From Polytrichum commune (lineage: Eukaryota > Streptophyta > Polytrichopsida > Polytrichales > Polytrichaceae), in contig OX485806.1 of NCBI GenBank assembly GCA_950295325.1, forward strand, positions 29,328,001 through 29,388,000: a stretch of 60,000 nt of DNA, written 5' to 3'. Below, one piece after another: positions 20,427 to 30,890 of this stretch. Under the pieces are notes generated by a model, which did not search any database, was not told the DNA's origin, and was given only the letters and a program-made list of their open reading frames with translations. Both the position numbers and the translations under genes were made by a program. Each line of letters begins with the position of its first letter. The stretch's first letter is position 1.

Positions 20427-22160
20427 TTGGAATTGGGCCCTCATCTCACTGGTGTTGAGGCACGGAAAGTACGAGCATTTATTCACTCGTACCGTAGGTG
20501 TTTTGCTTTTAGCCTTCAGGATCTTGAAGGTTATAAAGGAAAACCCATCCACATTCAGTTGGAGGACGACCATCCCATTTTTCGGAGACCTTATAGACTC
20601 AGTGTTTCCGAGCAGATTGGCGTTCAGGCCCGTTGTCGAGAGCTCTTGGCAGCAAAACTAATCGAACTTTCCAACGGGGAGTATGTTTGTGTTACGGTGA
20701 TGCCATCGAAGAATGATATGTTTGGCAATTGGACGGAGAAGAGGATCTGCGGGGATTACCGTCCAGTTAATCGGAAGACCAAGTCGGATCGGTATCCCAT
20801 GCCGATCCCCGAGGAGTTGTTCGATGCCATCGGATTTTCTCGAGTCTTTAGCACCCTAGACTTGAGATCCGCCTATCACCAGCTCCCGTTACTTGCGGGA
20901 GATCGAGTGAAAACCGCATTCTGGGGAGTTGATAAAGATGGGAAAGATCAACTTTATCATTGGAAGTTTCTTCCATTTGGCCTGAAGAATGCACCCGCTG
21001 AGTTTCAGCGGGTGATGGATCATGTTCTCTTTGGCTTGCCCTTTGCTCGGTGTTACATAGACGATGTGATCATCTTCAGCACAACACCACATGAGCATGT
21101 GAAGCATCTGCAAGCCGTTTTTTAACGGTTGCAGCGGTGGGGATTGCGCTTGCACCACGGCAAGTGCAAGTTTTTCCATGACCGGCTGGCATATCTGGGG
21201 CATGTGATTGTTCCAAGAGGTCTTGGGGTACAACAAGCTCAGGTGGACGCCTTGCAAAGGATTCCGACACCGGTTGATGTGCCGAGACTTCGTGCTTTCT
21301 TGGGCTTGGCGAATTACTATCGGCGATTCGTCAAGAACTTTAGCTTGATCGCCAAACCTCTCACCATTCTCACGAGCAAGGACCAACCGTGGACTTGGGG
21401 TCGTGAGCAACAACAAGCGTTTGAGACATTGAAGCAGAAATTGGGCACGGCTCCAATGCTTCAACGTCTAGATGTCTCCAAATCTTTCCAGCTGTATACA
21501 GATTGGAGTTCATTGGGTTTGGGGGCAGTTCTCACTTAGAAGGATAATTTTGGCCGGGAGTATGTTGTTGCTTACGCTTCGCGAAACAATAACACAGCGG
21601 AGGCTAATTATTCATCCTACGATGGAGAAGCATTGGCGGCGGTATGGGCTATTGTCCATTATCAGCCGTATCTTTATGGTGAACACTTTAGTTTAGTGAC
21701 TAACCATCAGCCGTTACGGTGGCTCATGGAGTCGGATAAGCTTACTGGCAAGCTTGTCAGGTGGTCTTTGTTGCTCCAGAAGTATGACTTTGAGGTGGTA
21801 CACCGTGCTGGAATTACCAACATGGATGCAGATGGACTCTCATGCAATCCAAGTCCTTCATATGAGGACTTGACGGGGGCCAGATGGCATGGAGATTGCC
21901 ATCGAGAGGCGGTTCCAAGTTGGCACGCGGCTGCCTACCTCACTTTATTTTCTGGTGCATCTGTTGAAATTCCAATACAGAGCTCGGATGATGAGACTGA
22001 TCGGCCTCAAGTTATTGCGGGCATATGGGAGGATCTTCCTGTATTGCATAAGCTTCAACAGGGTACCTTTCTTTTGTCTATTTCGGCAACGGAAAGGGAT
22101 AGGATTGGACATCGAATAACAAGGTTCTGTTGGGAGAACAGTTTGTTATTTGGATTATGA
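20427..22160 (+). pseudogene. Ty3/gypsy reverse transcriptase and RNase H, broken
   Basis: Copies element RNA into DNA and removes the RNA strand. Reverse transcriptase blocks are in order: RICGDYRPVNRKT, STLDLRSAYHQLPL, HWKFLPFGLKNAPAEFQRVM, the catalytic YIDDVIIFS (about 21053-21080), GLRLHHGKCKFF and YLGHVIV, then FLGLANYYRRFVKNFS. RNase H follows with LYTDWSSLGLGAVLT (first Asp), YDGEALAAVWAI (Glu), LVTNHQPLRWLM and HRAGITNMDADGLS. Stops at 21123 (TAA), 21537 (TAG, at a position usually Gln in RNase H) and 22158 (TGA) break an otherwise continuous frame. The catalytic residues that can be seen are still present. Confidence 0.93.
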
Positions 22161-22172
22161 CCGGATGGGACA

Positions 22173-23317
22173 ATGCGTATTGTTCCTAGGCCGGATCAGA
22201 GGGCCTCTTTGGTACGACAAGTGCACGAGAAACTTGGCCATTTTAGCATACGCAGGACACATTCAATGTTGCGTGGCCAATATTGCTGGACTGGCATGTA
22301 TCAGCAGGTGGTTGCCTATGTCGGGAGGTGTGAAGTTTATGACCAGGTCAGGTTTAGCTTTTACACCTTATCACCTCAGTTACAATCCTTACCTATCATG
22401 GGATTGGGCTACCGTTGGTCGCTGGACTTTGCAGGGTCGTTGGTGGTTACACCACGTGGAGCAAAGTACGTTTTGGTGATGGTGGAGCATTTTAGCAAGT
22501 GGATTGAGCTTGTTGGACTACCCCAAAACTCTGCAGAGTTGCCTGCGGCCGCCTTTTTGGATCATGTGTTAGTACGTTTTGGAACACCGGCTCAGGTGTT
22601 GACGGACCAAGGGAGGGAGTTCCTTGGTGCTTTTGAGGAGTTGTGCACTAAGGCGCTTATAGATCACCGTACCACCTCTCAAGATCATCCGGAGGCAGAT
22701 GGCTTGGCTGAACGGGTTGTTCAGACACCAAGCGTGGCTTGAAGAAGTATGGATTACTTCGGGGAAGCCACCGGAATTGGGACCTTATGTTGCCTTGGAT
22801 TGCTATGGGCTATCGATTTAGTAGGCATACCTCTTTAGCATCCTACAGCCCGTATCAGTTATTGTATGGACATGAGCCTATTCTCCTGAGTTCTATTCGG
22901 GAAAAGTTAGCTCATGTTGTGGACTTAGATGACCCAAACATTTGGGCAGAGTGTTTGCAAGAGCGGGCTCAATCCTTCCAGAGAGCCATGCCTATGGCCA
23001 TGGAGAATTTGTTCATTGCTCAGCACTATGACACATTGCGTTATGCACGCATTCGCAGTGGTGCTTACCGACCTCGGTTGCGGAGATTTCGGCAAGGGGA
23101 TTATATTTATCTTCAACATGAGGCGCCTACGACATTGGATGTCAGGGCGGGGCGCACTATCCTTCGGGTGAAGGAGGTATTGCCGAGTGGTTTGTTGTTA
23201 TTGGAAGGCAATGATGGCAGGGAATTTCGCGAGCATTCCAAAAATTGTGTCCCATGTTATGTACCCATTGAGGGTACAATTCATCCTGAACTGGCCGTCG
23301 TGCCCAAGGGTCTTCCA
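22173..23317 (+). pseudogene. integrase of the gypsy element, broken
   Basis: Inserts the element DNA into the genome. The N-terminal HHCC region is recognisable (HEKLGHFSIRRTHSML...GRCEVYDQ), but the last Cys is Tyr. The DDE core is present: Asp in RWSLDFAG, Asp in VLTDQGREF and Glu in ADGLAERVV. The second Asp and the Glu are 34 residues apart, one fewer than usual, suggesting a small deletion. Near 22725-22742 the homology shifts one frame before the stop at 22740 and resumes as KRGLKKYGLLRG. The C-terminal SH3-like part (GDYIYLQHEAPT, ILRVKEVLPSGLLLLEG) is present. No chromodomain follows; a PHD finger does. Confidence 0.88.
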
Positions 23318-23494
23318 TGTTTTGTGTGTGGAGAGAAGAAATGAGCGGCTACTATGCTCTTGTGTGATCAGTGTCAACGTGGTTGGCACATGGCATGCTT
23401 GAGGCCATCCTTGACTTCTCTACCATCTGGACAGTGGAGTTGTCCTCGCTTTCGAGAATCTTCGGTACTTGGTACTCCCACCAATCGTACTTAA
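23318..23494 (+). pseudogene. PHD zinc finger fused to the integrase C-terminus
   Basis: PHD fingers bind two zinc ions and usually read histone H3 tails. Ligand codons are Cys 23318, Cys 23327, Cys 23363, Cys 23372, His 23387, Cys 23396 and Cys 23441; the eighth (23450) is Phe. Spacing CX2C-X11-CX2C-X4-H-X2-C-X14-CX2(F) fits the C4HC3 rule, and the text LLCDQCQRGWHMACLRP...LPSGQWSCP is a textbook PHD core with its conserved Trp. It is in the same frame as the end of integrase, interrupted by TGA at 23342-23344, and ends at TAA 23492-23494. Gypsy chromoviruses carry a chromodomain at this position, so the PHD finger probably has the analogous role of directing integration to certain chromatin (inference). 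Confidence 0.85.
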
Positions 23495-23887
23495 TGATCA
23501 TGTGTGGTTTTCATCATCTTGTGCCTGCCCAAATAGAAGATGAAGAGTTATGGCTTAGAGACGCAATCGACATGAGGCGGTGAAATTAATTCTGTGGAAT
23601 CTGATGGCCAACCATCAGAGGCAATTAAGGATGGGGCTCACATTGCACCCAGCCTACAGTTCCTTAGGATGATGTTCGTCACGCTAGTTGGTTGCGGAGC
23701 AATCCGTCATTATCCATACCCTTGGATTGGCGTTGGTCCTAGCTACTTGGCGGGACTCCATAGTCAGCTAAGGAGGGCATGTCGGGATGTGTTGTTCATG
23801 TGTGACCTTGCTATGTTTTAGTGTTGTTTGTTAGTGGTGGTTGGTACTCGAGTTGTAGTGACACACGATCGGTATTTACACGACAGC
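23495..23887 (+). other. retroelement 3' region before the 3' LTR
   Basis: No domain recognised. Short frames exist (for example YPYPWIGVGPSYLAGLHSQL near 23710-23780) that may be remnants of a longer C-terminal tail. The bases directly before the 3' terminal repeat are not purine-rich, so no polypurine tract can be assigned. Confidence 0.4.
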
Positions 23888-24214
23888 TGTCACGGTATGC
23901 GGCGTCGGCGGCCGCACCTTATCCGTTGGGCTTCATCCATTTAGAGTTGGATGGATGAACCTTACTTTTGGAAAGTGAGGAGCCTCCTCCTTGGCTTGGC
24001 ATTCTTGCCAAGTCAAGTCTTGTGAGTGAGTGTGTGGAGAGAGCTTGTGTGAGGTGTATATTGCATGTGTTTGCAATAAATATTGAGTTTTTCTCCCATC
24101 TCTTGCACTCTTGGATTCTTCCTTTGTGGAGTGAGAGATAGCTCGACTAATTGTGTGCATTTAAAAAGAGATTAGAGCTCTTATGAGAGATTTAGAGCTC
24201 TTACAAGGGTTTGA
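23888..24214 (+). repeat. 3' terminal direct repeat (LTR), alignable part
   Basis: Begins TGTCACGGTATGCGGCGTCG and aligns with 13946-14266, including CTTCATCCATTTAGAG and CTTGGCTTGGCATTCTTGCC. It carries AGAGATTTAGAGCTCTT in near-duplicate near 24168-24200. Similarity ends near 24214. No target duplication matching CGGAG before the 5' repeat is found. Confidence 0.75.
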
Positions 24215-25506
24215 GAGTCGTCTTTCTTTTCTAAAGTTATGAGCGTATACCTCTCATTTATCCAACATGAGGGCTAGGGATTGGTGGTGTATGCATAAAC
24301 TCGTCCATTACGTACTTGAAAATATAATGAATTATATTATAGCATGTAAATGGTTATTTTTAATGATTTCACTCCGGATATAATATCGAAGACCCAAATT
24401 AGTGTGATGAAATATAGTTGGAATGAAACGGCCCTCAATGCTATAGGGGACTTGTTTTTACTATAACCCCTTCATCCACGAGGGTTGAGTTTACATAGAC
24501 GCCACGGTTCCCAAGCCCAAACATGACAGCCATGAAGCAACATATAGTTTGAAGGTTCCCATCTCCTTAATACAATATATTCCCATCTCCTTAAAAAGAC
24601 ATTTTCACCTTAGCATAAATTGTTAATCATCATAGTAACACACTAAACATTTCCAATTGATTTGACACGAGTTTTAGTTTCAAAGACTCTGAATTAGTCT
24701 AGTCCTTGAAGTCATTGAGATGAATCACATACAAACTTATGGAGGGTCAAGTTTTTGTGTTGGATGGATGACAGGTGTGCTCTCTCCCCTTGTGGGATTT
24801 GTTATTGATTTATTGTAGTTTAAGCTCGCTTGACTAATTATGGGTCGATTTGTATTGAAATAGAAACATATGAATTTTATAAAAGTAATCAACGTTTTCA
24901 TCCTCTCCTTCCTGGGTTCACCCTCCCCCTTGGGAGGTGTTTTGGACATTCACCTTTATAAACTTGATCAGTGTTTACTGGTGAAAAATGCGTGAGTAAT
25001 GTGGTGGATTTTGTTTCATGACACCAACAAAGGGGGAAATATATGCGGCCTTTATATAGACATTTAGCTTAATTGGTCACCTATATCTTAATGGTGTGTG
25101 GTTAGGTTAGATCTAAGAACAAAATTACCATCATAATGATGATGAACATTCAATAATTGTAGCAAAAGTGAAAACCAACAATTACATGTGCACAATACAC
25201 CCATTAACTTATTGCATGTGGTTGTTATAACTACATGTGCAGTAAAACATGGGTTGGGGTTCAAATGGAGTGGCTATTTAAACATTGACATCGGGAGAGG
25301 GGTCCTGTAACAGTCTAACATGCCATATTCCGAGAAAAAAAAACCCAACTGACTAGGTGGTGGTGCATGGTCGTTAGCACACAACCCCTACAACAACATT
25401 TTTATAGGGTTGTGTCAAAGAGGGTCCATGCATTTAAAATTGTGGGAAGAGCCACAGTAAGTAATAACTTAATCAAAATGATTGTCGCCTAGTACCCACA
25501 ATCCAA
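24215..25506. other. intergenic, nothing recognised
   Basis: AT-rich with only short ORFs. ATACCTCTCATTTATCCAACATG near 24246 resembles the terminal unit of the Z element at 37808. Confidence 0.4.
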
Positions 25507-26446
25507 CTACACCATTTATGGTATTTAGTGTCACATGCATAGTAGTGTCAATTACCCTATTTTGAGGCATATGCTAGGTTACACTAATGATCAAGAACTT
25601 CATCATTAATGTCACCTCATGACATTTGGCATTCAAGTGCATTTATTTGTATATTGGCATAAGTATGTTCACCATTGTTTATGAGGTGTATGCCTATGTT
25701 ACACAATGGTCTACAATTGACTAAGGGTGAGTTTCCGTGTAGGCCCTTACCCACTAGATTCTAGAAAGTAGTGGGTCGAAGGTGTTCGCATGTACTTAAG
25801 TGCAAGCCGCCATCCAACCACATTATAGCAGTCCGCTAGCATGTGGAGGGTTGTGGACACATGTCACTAGACTTTCATGCATCCACTAAATAATCTTCAA
25901 CCTACAACTGTCGGTCACCAAAGATTTTGAAGACCGATTTGGAACGAGAAGGAGGTTTTAACATGGAGGAGGAGGTTAGTGGGCCCAAATTTGAGAAGAT
26001 GGGAGTAGCTAGTTGGCACATACTGAACCGTACCCCATCAGATTCCCTCTACATTTGGGCGGGTTTGTCCTTACTCATAGTAGAATCTAATGGGCCAGCT
26101 ACCTACATGGGAACTCACATGAAGTGTACACAAATGACCACTTGGCATTAGTATACTCAATAATATCTTCCTCTTGTATACAAATATATAAACACGTGAC
26201 ACTTGCCATTGGTATGCTTTATAAAATCTTCCCCTTGCATACTAAAACACAAAGCTATCATCTCAAGCATCCCAACTTGCTACACTAAATGTCACTATAT
26301 AAATAATGTTTGACCTATAGAAGCTACTTATGTTAATGAATGGTATCAAATTGGCAAATAGCGGACATGACACTTTGAGCTCTAGGCATCTAGTTTAGGC
26401 TCTTCTCAAATAGTGCAAATTACACTCAATACCATAAAAAGTGTAG
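25507..26446. mobile_element. MITE family X, copy X1, interrupted by W1
   Basis: Terminal inverted repeats of about 25 bp: CTACACCATTTATGGTATTT / AATACCATAAAAAGTGTAG. 940 bp including the W1 insertion. Relatives are X2 (49304-49719) and X3 (27999-28220). Target duplication not resolved. Confidence 0.65.
25728..26118. mobile_element. MITE family W, copy W1, nested in X1
   Basis: Terminal inverted repeats GTGAGTTTCCGTGTAGG / CCTACATGGGAACTCAC, about 390 bp. W2 at 36882-37240 shares both ends and internal blocks (ATTCTAGA..AGTGGG, CCAACCACATTATAG) in inverted relation. The 74-codon ORF inside (25927-26151) is not recognised. Confidence 0.65.
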
Positions 26447-27998
26447 TGCCACTTGCTTCAACATCCGTGATCTAATAACAACTGCACGATGTTATATAGA
26501 ACATATAATTGTTGAGTAGGGAAAATGGATACAGCCACCATCAACAACAAAATGCCAGTGTATAATATATATTTTGCAAATCTAAATCAATGGAGAACCC
26601 TCCTCATAGCACAAGTTACAATGCCAAGTGGAAGTAATAGTGGAGTGAATTTTAAATCCAAGATTTATAGCTTCCCAAAATTAAGAGTTGCTAGCATAAG
26701 GTGGTCCATTTTACGTAAGGAAAGTGACAACTAAGTTAACCTACTTAGGTCCAACCGCACATCATGGTTAAGGCTCTAGTGAGAGTAAGGAACCACTCAT
26801 ATTGTGGTCACACTGCTCGGTTAAGAGTTGGCTAACCTATGTGAGAGCTAGTCTATCTCAAGGTCACACCATCTAATTAAAAGTAAGATCTAAATAAAAG
26901 TTAGCTAACTTTTGGGATCTTGTTTTAGTAAAGAAATCTAAACTCACCCATACCCTAATGCTAATTAATTTTTTTAAATGATTAGCCCAAGTTTGTTTTG
27001 TCTTGGAGGCCCACCTTTCATATTCTCCATCTCTTCTTTGTTCCACTACGAGGTGGACTACACTATTTCCTACATCATCCTAAATTAACATACATTTGAA
27101 ATTATGAGACACTATTATATTGATACAATAATATTACAATAACATTTTAAATGTTCAACTTTATATAGAATGATATTTGAAGATGTAATATAGTATTAAT
27201 ATATTTAAACCATAATGAAACACAAATGGCATGGGCCACATAATTATAATGTATCATAATTAGTGTCATGTTCAAAACTTGGGCAACTTGACCAAACTTT
27301 GGTTGGTCAACCTTTGGCCAGTGGTAACTAGGATGTGCAACTGTGCAATTGGTTAGCTCACATATAAGTTATTGTAAAGGGTATTATCTTTTTCATGTGG
27401 TGTGGAATGTAGTTTCCACATCAAATATAAGTGGCTTGTGGCAAACATGAGCATGACACATGGAAAATTTTGAGGGGAAAATAATTCTATTGTGTTGGAA
27501 TAGAGAACTACACTACGGTAATTGGTTTCACTAACTCACATTGTTACCTAATTCTCCTTGGTAGGTGGAGTGGTCCTAATTGTAGTTAGCTAGAATTTTG
27601 GTTGTCTAACCCTCACTAGCTCGTAAGTCAACTAATTCTCTTAACTAGGTAGTGCGGCCGGACCCATAGTAGAGACATCATTAAGTACACATAGGTTACC
27701 AATGCAATCAATAAAAAAATATTGACTAGAGTCAATGTCATTTATAATTTTGGGTGTTATTAAACAAAACAAAAAACGTGTCCCTTGTTCTATCCCACTA
27801 GATTACTATTTGTGCCCCTCGTTGAATCTAAACTATGAAGTCAAATTACCTTTAAACATCATGGTAAACTCTTACCTACTATTCTAGGGCATTTTAATTG
27901 GATGGCCACACTATTTCTCTAGTCAAGGTGGAATTAACTCGGGTCTTCCCCTAAATCCTCGTGAAGACCTCTGACCAACACCTTACATCAAATAAAAT
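26447..27998. other. intergenic, nothing recognised
   Basis: Strongly AT-rich. GTTAGCTAAC-like blocks (AAGAGTTGGCTAACCTA, GTTAGCTAACTTTTGGG, GTTAGCTAGAATTTTGG) recur near 26826, 26902 and 27585, suggesting further decayed repeats. No coding signal. Confidence 0.4.
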
Positions 27999-28220
27999 AC
28001 ACCATTTATGGTATTTAACATCACATCCTATTCGGAATTACGCAATGCTATAATCGTAGACTGTTCATGTAGGTTTCTACCAAGTAAAGATGTAAAATGT
28101 TCTATAATATCCAAACAACCAAATCAACCTTCGTCAACAAAGAACGAGATCTACATTATGTAGTTATAGCATTGCGTGATTCCAAAAAGTAAGTGAAACT
28201 AAATACCATAAACGGTGCAG
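27999..28220. mobile_element. MITE family X, copy X3 (short)
   Basis: TACACCATTTATGGTATTTA at the left and AAATACCATAAACGGTGCA at the right form terminal inverted repeats. The interior has GGAATTACGCAATGCTATAA near 28035 and its inverse TTATAGCATTGCGTGATTCC near 28162, so the unit is largely self-complementary. 222 bp. Confidence 0.65.
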
Positions 28221-28760
28221 TCAACTTACGTCAAAAGAAACACAAAAACACAAATAAAAACCCACATTAACATGTTCTCAATACAATTATCGTGGTTCAC
28301 AATTTTTATCATTATGAGAATTAACGCGGGCTATAGAAAATTAATGTGGCCCACGGTAATAGGACAATTAGTGTACTTAATTCCTTATTGCCCAAATAAA
28401 CTTGCTCCACGGCCGCCGCAACTTGATCGGTAACAACGACTTACGTTATGAGGATATTCTTTCATGGAAGTTTATCCCAGTTTAGCCGGCTTGATATTTC
28501 AAGGCTTTGTGGATATGTCAAAACGCTGTAGCTCCCAACAATAACCATTGCTAGTTATGGAAGCCTATTTTCCAATGGACGTTCCACCAAGCTCCAATTT
28601 GTCAAGTTTAGGATGCACATGTTAACTTACTTCCCACTTCACATTGTACGTCGCAAGTGACTTGGGGCGAGGTGGGAAGCCATGTGGCAACCCTAACCGA
28701 GGGGTGTGGGTCCCACCCATGTTATATGCAAGGTGCGAAAGGAATGAAACATGTCTTTTA

Positions 28761-29964
28761 GGGGCGGTTTACACTATGGACCATGAAGTTGGACCAGGGC
28801 TCTGCAAGGCAGCTGATTGGCTCTTGAAGTTGTCCCGGGACAACTTCGGTTTACACTAAGGAAAAAATGGCAGAGGGACCATGGAGGTTGAGGTCCCCAA
28901 AATATAATTTTTAAGGCCTAATAAATGCACTGACATGGTCCAACGGGTTTTGCGTTGAGAGAGGCAAGAGAGATGGTCTGGTAGGAAAAGGCAAGGGCCC
29001 ATGTCAGAGAAATGTCATTTCAAGAATGTTTTAATGAATCTACCTTTTATGTGCCTTAATTATATTATAGCCCATGAGACATACCAGCACTATCTTGCCC
29101 TACCCTTTAAACCCGCTTACACGTGTTTCATCAAACAACGCGGGACATCTAGAACTCAAGAATTCAAGTGCAGATTTGTTTTTTGGTCTACCAGCTGCAA
29201 TGTTTGGAATTTGGAGGCGCGTAATATACCGTTGGAAAGGTCTTGAAAATACCTTTCCAACGGTATATTACACGCCCCAAAATGTTTAAAAACTACAGTT
29301 GCAAAAGAATAAAGAAAAATACATAGTCGTTTAGTGACTGTAGATCAGGGTGGTCAAAAGAAGCGCAATGGGAAATCTTCTAACATTAATTATCAAAGAA
29401 TTGAAATTTAGTGTTGAGCAAGGTTGGGTGGTAACAACATTAGATATAATCAAACACTAAATATCCTATTTAGTGTAGTGAAACACAAGGTACATGTCAC
29501 ATGTACAATTGAAACGCTCATTTTCTTTTTGTAAAAATTGTTGTGAGAAGATTTGCAAGCCACATCTTCGACACATTTAACAAGAAGTGAAGATAGTTGA
29601 AGCCTAAGAGATGACAAGAGAATGATCAAACTTTAAGGCGAAAAGAAGAAAAAACTAATTGACAAGATAAGTGAAGGCATGTGTAGGCAAGTGAAGGCAA
29701 ATTGAAGTCAACAAAATGGTCAAACTTCATTTTTCCCCAAAACTGCCCTTTTTGGGCTTATATTAAAAAAATCAGCACATCCACTTCTTGCCGCATGGTC
29801 ATTCTTCATGGTCCACATTCGGTTTACACCTAGTGAAGGGCCCATGAACCATGAAAACTAATATTTTAGTAACTCGGACCATGGAAGTCATCCCATGAAG
29901 TCGTCCCACGCAAAATAGGCCTCTTACGTGGGACGACTTCATGGTCCATAGTGTAAACCACCCC
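28761..29964. mobile_element. PIF/Harbinger-like element, family H, copy H3 (1.2 kb)
   Basis: Ends GGGGCGGTTTACACTATGG and, inverted, CCATAGTGTAAACCACCCC, flanked by TTA (28758-28760 and 29965-29967). The left interior matches H1 (CAACGGGTTTTGCG, AAAAGGCAAGGGCCCATG) and the right matches H2 and H4 (GGTTTACACCTAGTGAAGGG). It is longer than H1 and H2 because of about 0.7 kb of central sequence holding a perfect hairpin and a TTTAGTGTAGTG end like that of the MITE at 46930. No transposase frame remains. Confidence 0.8.
29221..29271. repeat. perfect 21-bp stem hairpin within H3
   Basis: GTAATATACCGTTGGAAAGG(T) pairs with its exact inverse around a 9-nt loop CTTGAAAAT. A further GGCG/CGCC lies just outside the stem after one mismatch. 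An RNA from either strand would form a small stem-loop. No flanking feature shows that it is transcribed. Confidence 0.85.
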
Positions 29965-30060
29965 TTAGAATGATTTGAAATGTGTTTCAAAACGTTCTAA
30001 AATTTCACACAAAATTTTCATGAGAATGAAAGTTAGAGTATATCATGAGCTGTAGGGTTA

Positions 30061-30890
30061 CTATTTGTCGATTGTACAAAGCCCTAACAAGGTTAAAGCG
30101 TGGTTTTCTTTGCGAGAATATGCACGAGGGTCTTCATAAGTATCAGAGTCTTGCGAACCATGAGCAATTAAATAATCTAAATTACTCAAATGGTCACCGT
30201 GGCGATCACTTGTGAAATCATCGTGATCATTATAAGTGTTGTTTTTTTTCGAATTGTTTGTTTCAAAAATGCTTTGGCTTGAAGTAGAGGTTGTTTGAAA
30301 TTGAGATTCATATGAGGAAGCTAGCATGGTCAAAACTTCACTCAAACTCTTAGATTCCCGATTATGTGGCACATGTTGAGATGGTTGAGCTCTTTCTTCG
30401 TTCAAGAAATAATAATGATCTTCAAATTTTAACCGAGAAGGCGAAGAAAGAACCTTGGTACTGTCAAGTTCATCGGAATTTAATTCTTGGATGGCCATCA
30501 CCAGTTCCCATGCTCTTTGACACCCTCAAGTTCATTTGAATGAATACCAACTTTTACATTTGAGAGAAGGATAACTTGTTATGTTTTTTAGTTTGTACCA
30601 AGTTGAAGGTCGTCCAACTCCGCTCACTCGCACAAGAACTACAATCTTGTGATAACACACGTAATGCAATACGTTGTAAATTTGGCACTTGTCTGCCATA
30701 CTCTTCCCGCCAAGCAACAAGTCTCAACATTGGTTCTCTCAAGAGAGCTTCTCCTCTAGAAAAATGTCCTTCTCTTCGTAAAAACTCTAGAAACGAATCT
30801 TCCAAGTCATTCTTCACAATAGGGTCAACACATACCATATCCAAATATCCAATTCACCCATATGCTCCTTATTCCGGCTATTATCACCGC
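30061..30890 (-). pseudogene. hAT transposase C-terminal remnant
   Basis: The 30844-30554 frame carries the hAT dimerisation domain: WREEYGRQVPNLQRIALRVL, SQDCSSCASERSWTTF and KKHNKLSFSQM, matching the W..YG..P.LQ..A.R.LSQ..SS...ERSW plus NKL pattern of plant hAT transposases. TAA at 30554-30556 interrupts it, and KLVFIQMNLRV, the usual next block, follows in frame. After a frameshift near 30500 an acidic, Ser/Asn-rich tail (30501-30061) continues. The upstream catalytic part is absent, so the copy is dead. In intact hAT elements this domain lets the transposase dimerise. Confidence 0.8.

Larger units (their letters stand above)
13946..24214 (+). mobile_element. decayed Ty3/gypsy LTR retrotransposon carrying a DNA methyltransferase and a PHD finger
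   Basis: Direct terminal repeats at 13946 and 23888 both start TGTCACGGTATGCGGCGTC. Between them, all on the plus strand, lie gag with a zinc knuckle, an aspartic protease, a cytosine-5 methyltransferase, reverse transcriptase with RNase H, integrase and a PHD finger. The order PR-RT-RH-INT marks Ty3/gypsy. The repeats differ at about 15 of 310 aligned positions plus small indels (by eye), so the insertion is old. Gag is in one frame, protease to integrase in a second, and the end of integrase plus PHD in a third. At least 13 in-frame stops and two frameshifts make it non-functional. Neither a convincing primer-binding site nor a polypurine tract was found. A SINE-like unit and a family-C fragment lie in the 5' part. 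Confidence 0.9.

Noticed and set aside
20889-21464. 191-codon minus-strand ORF
   Set aside because: Antisense of the reverse transcriptase, which is unambiguous on the plus strand.
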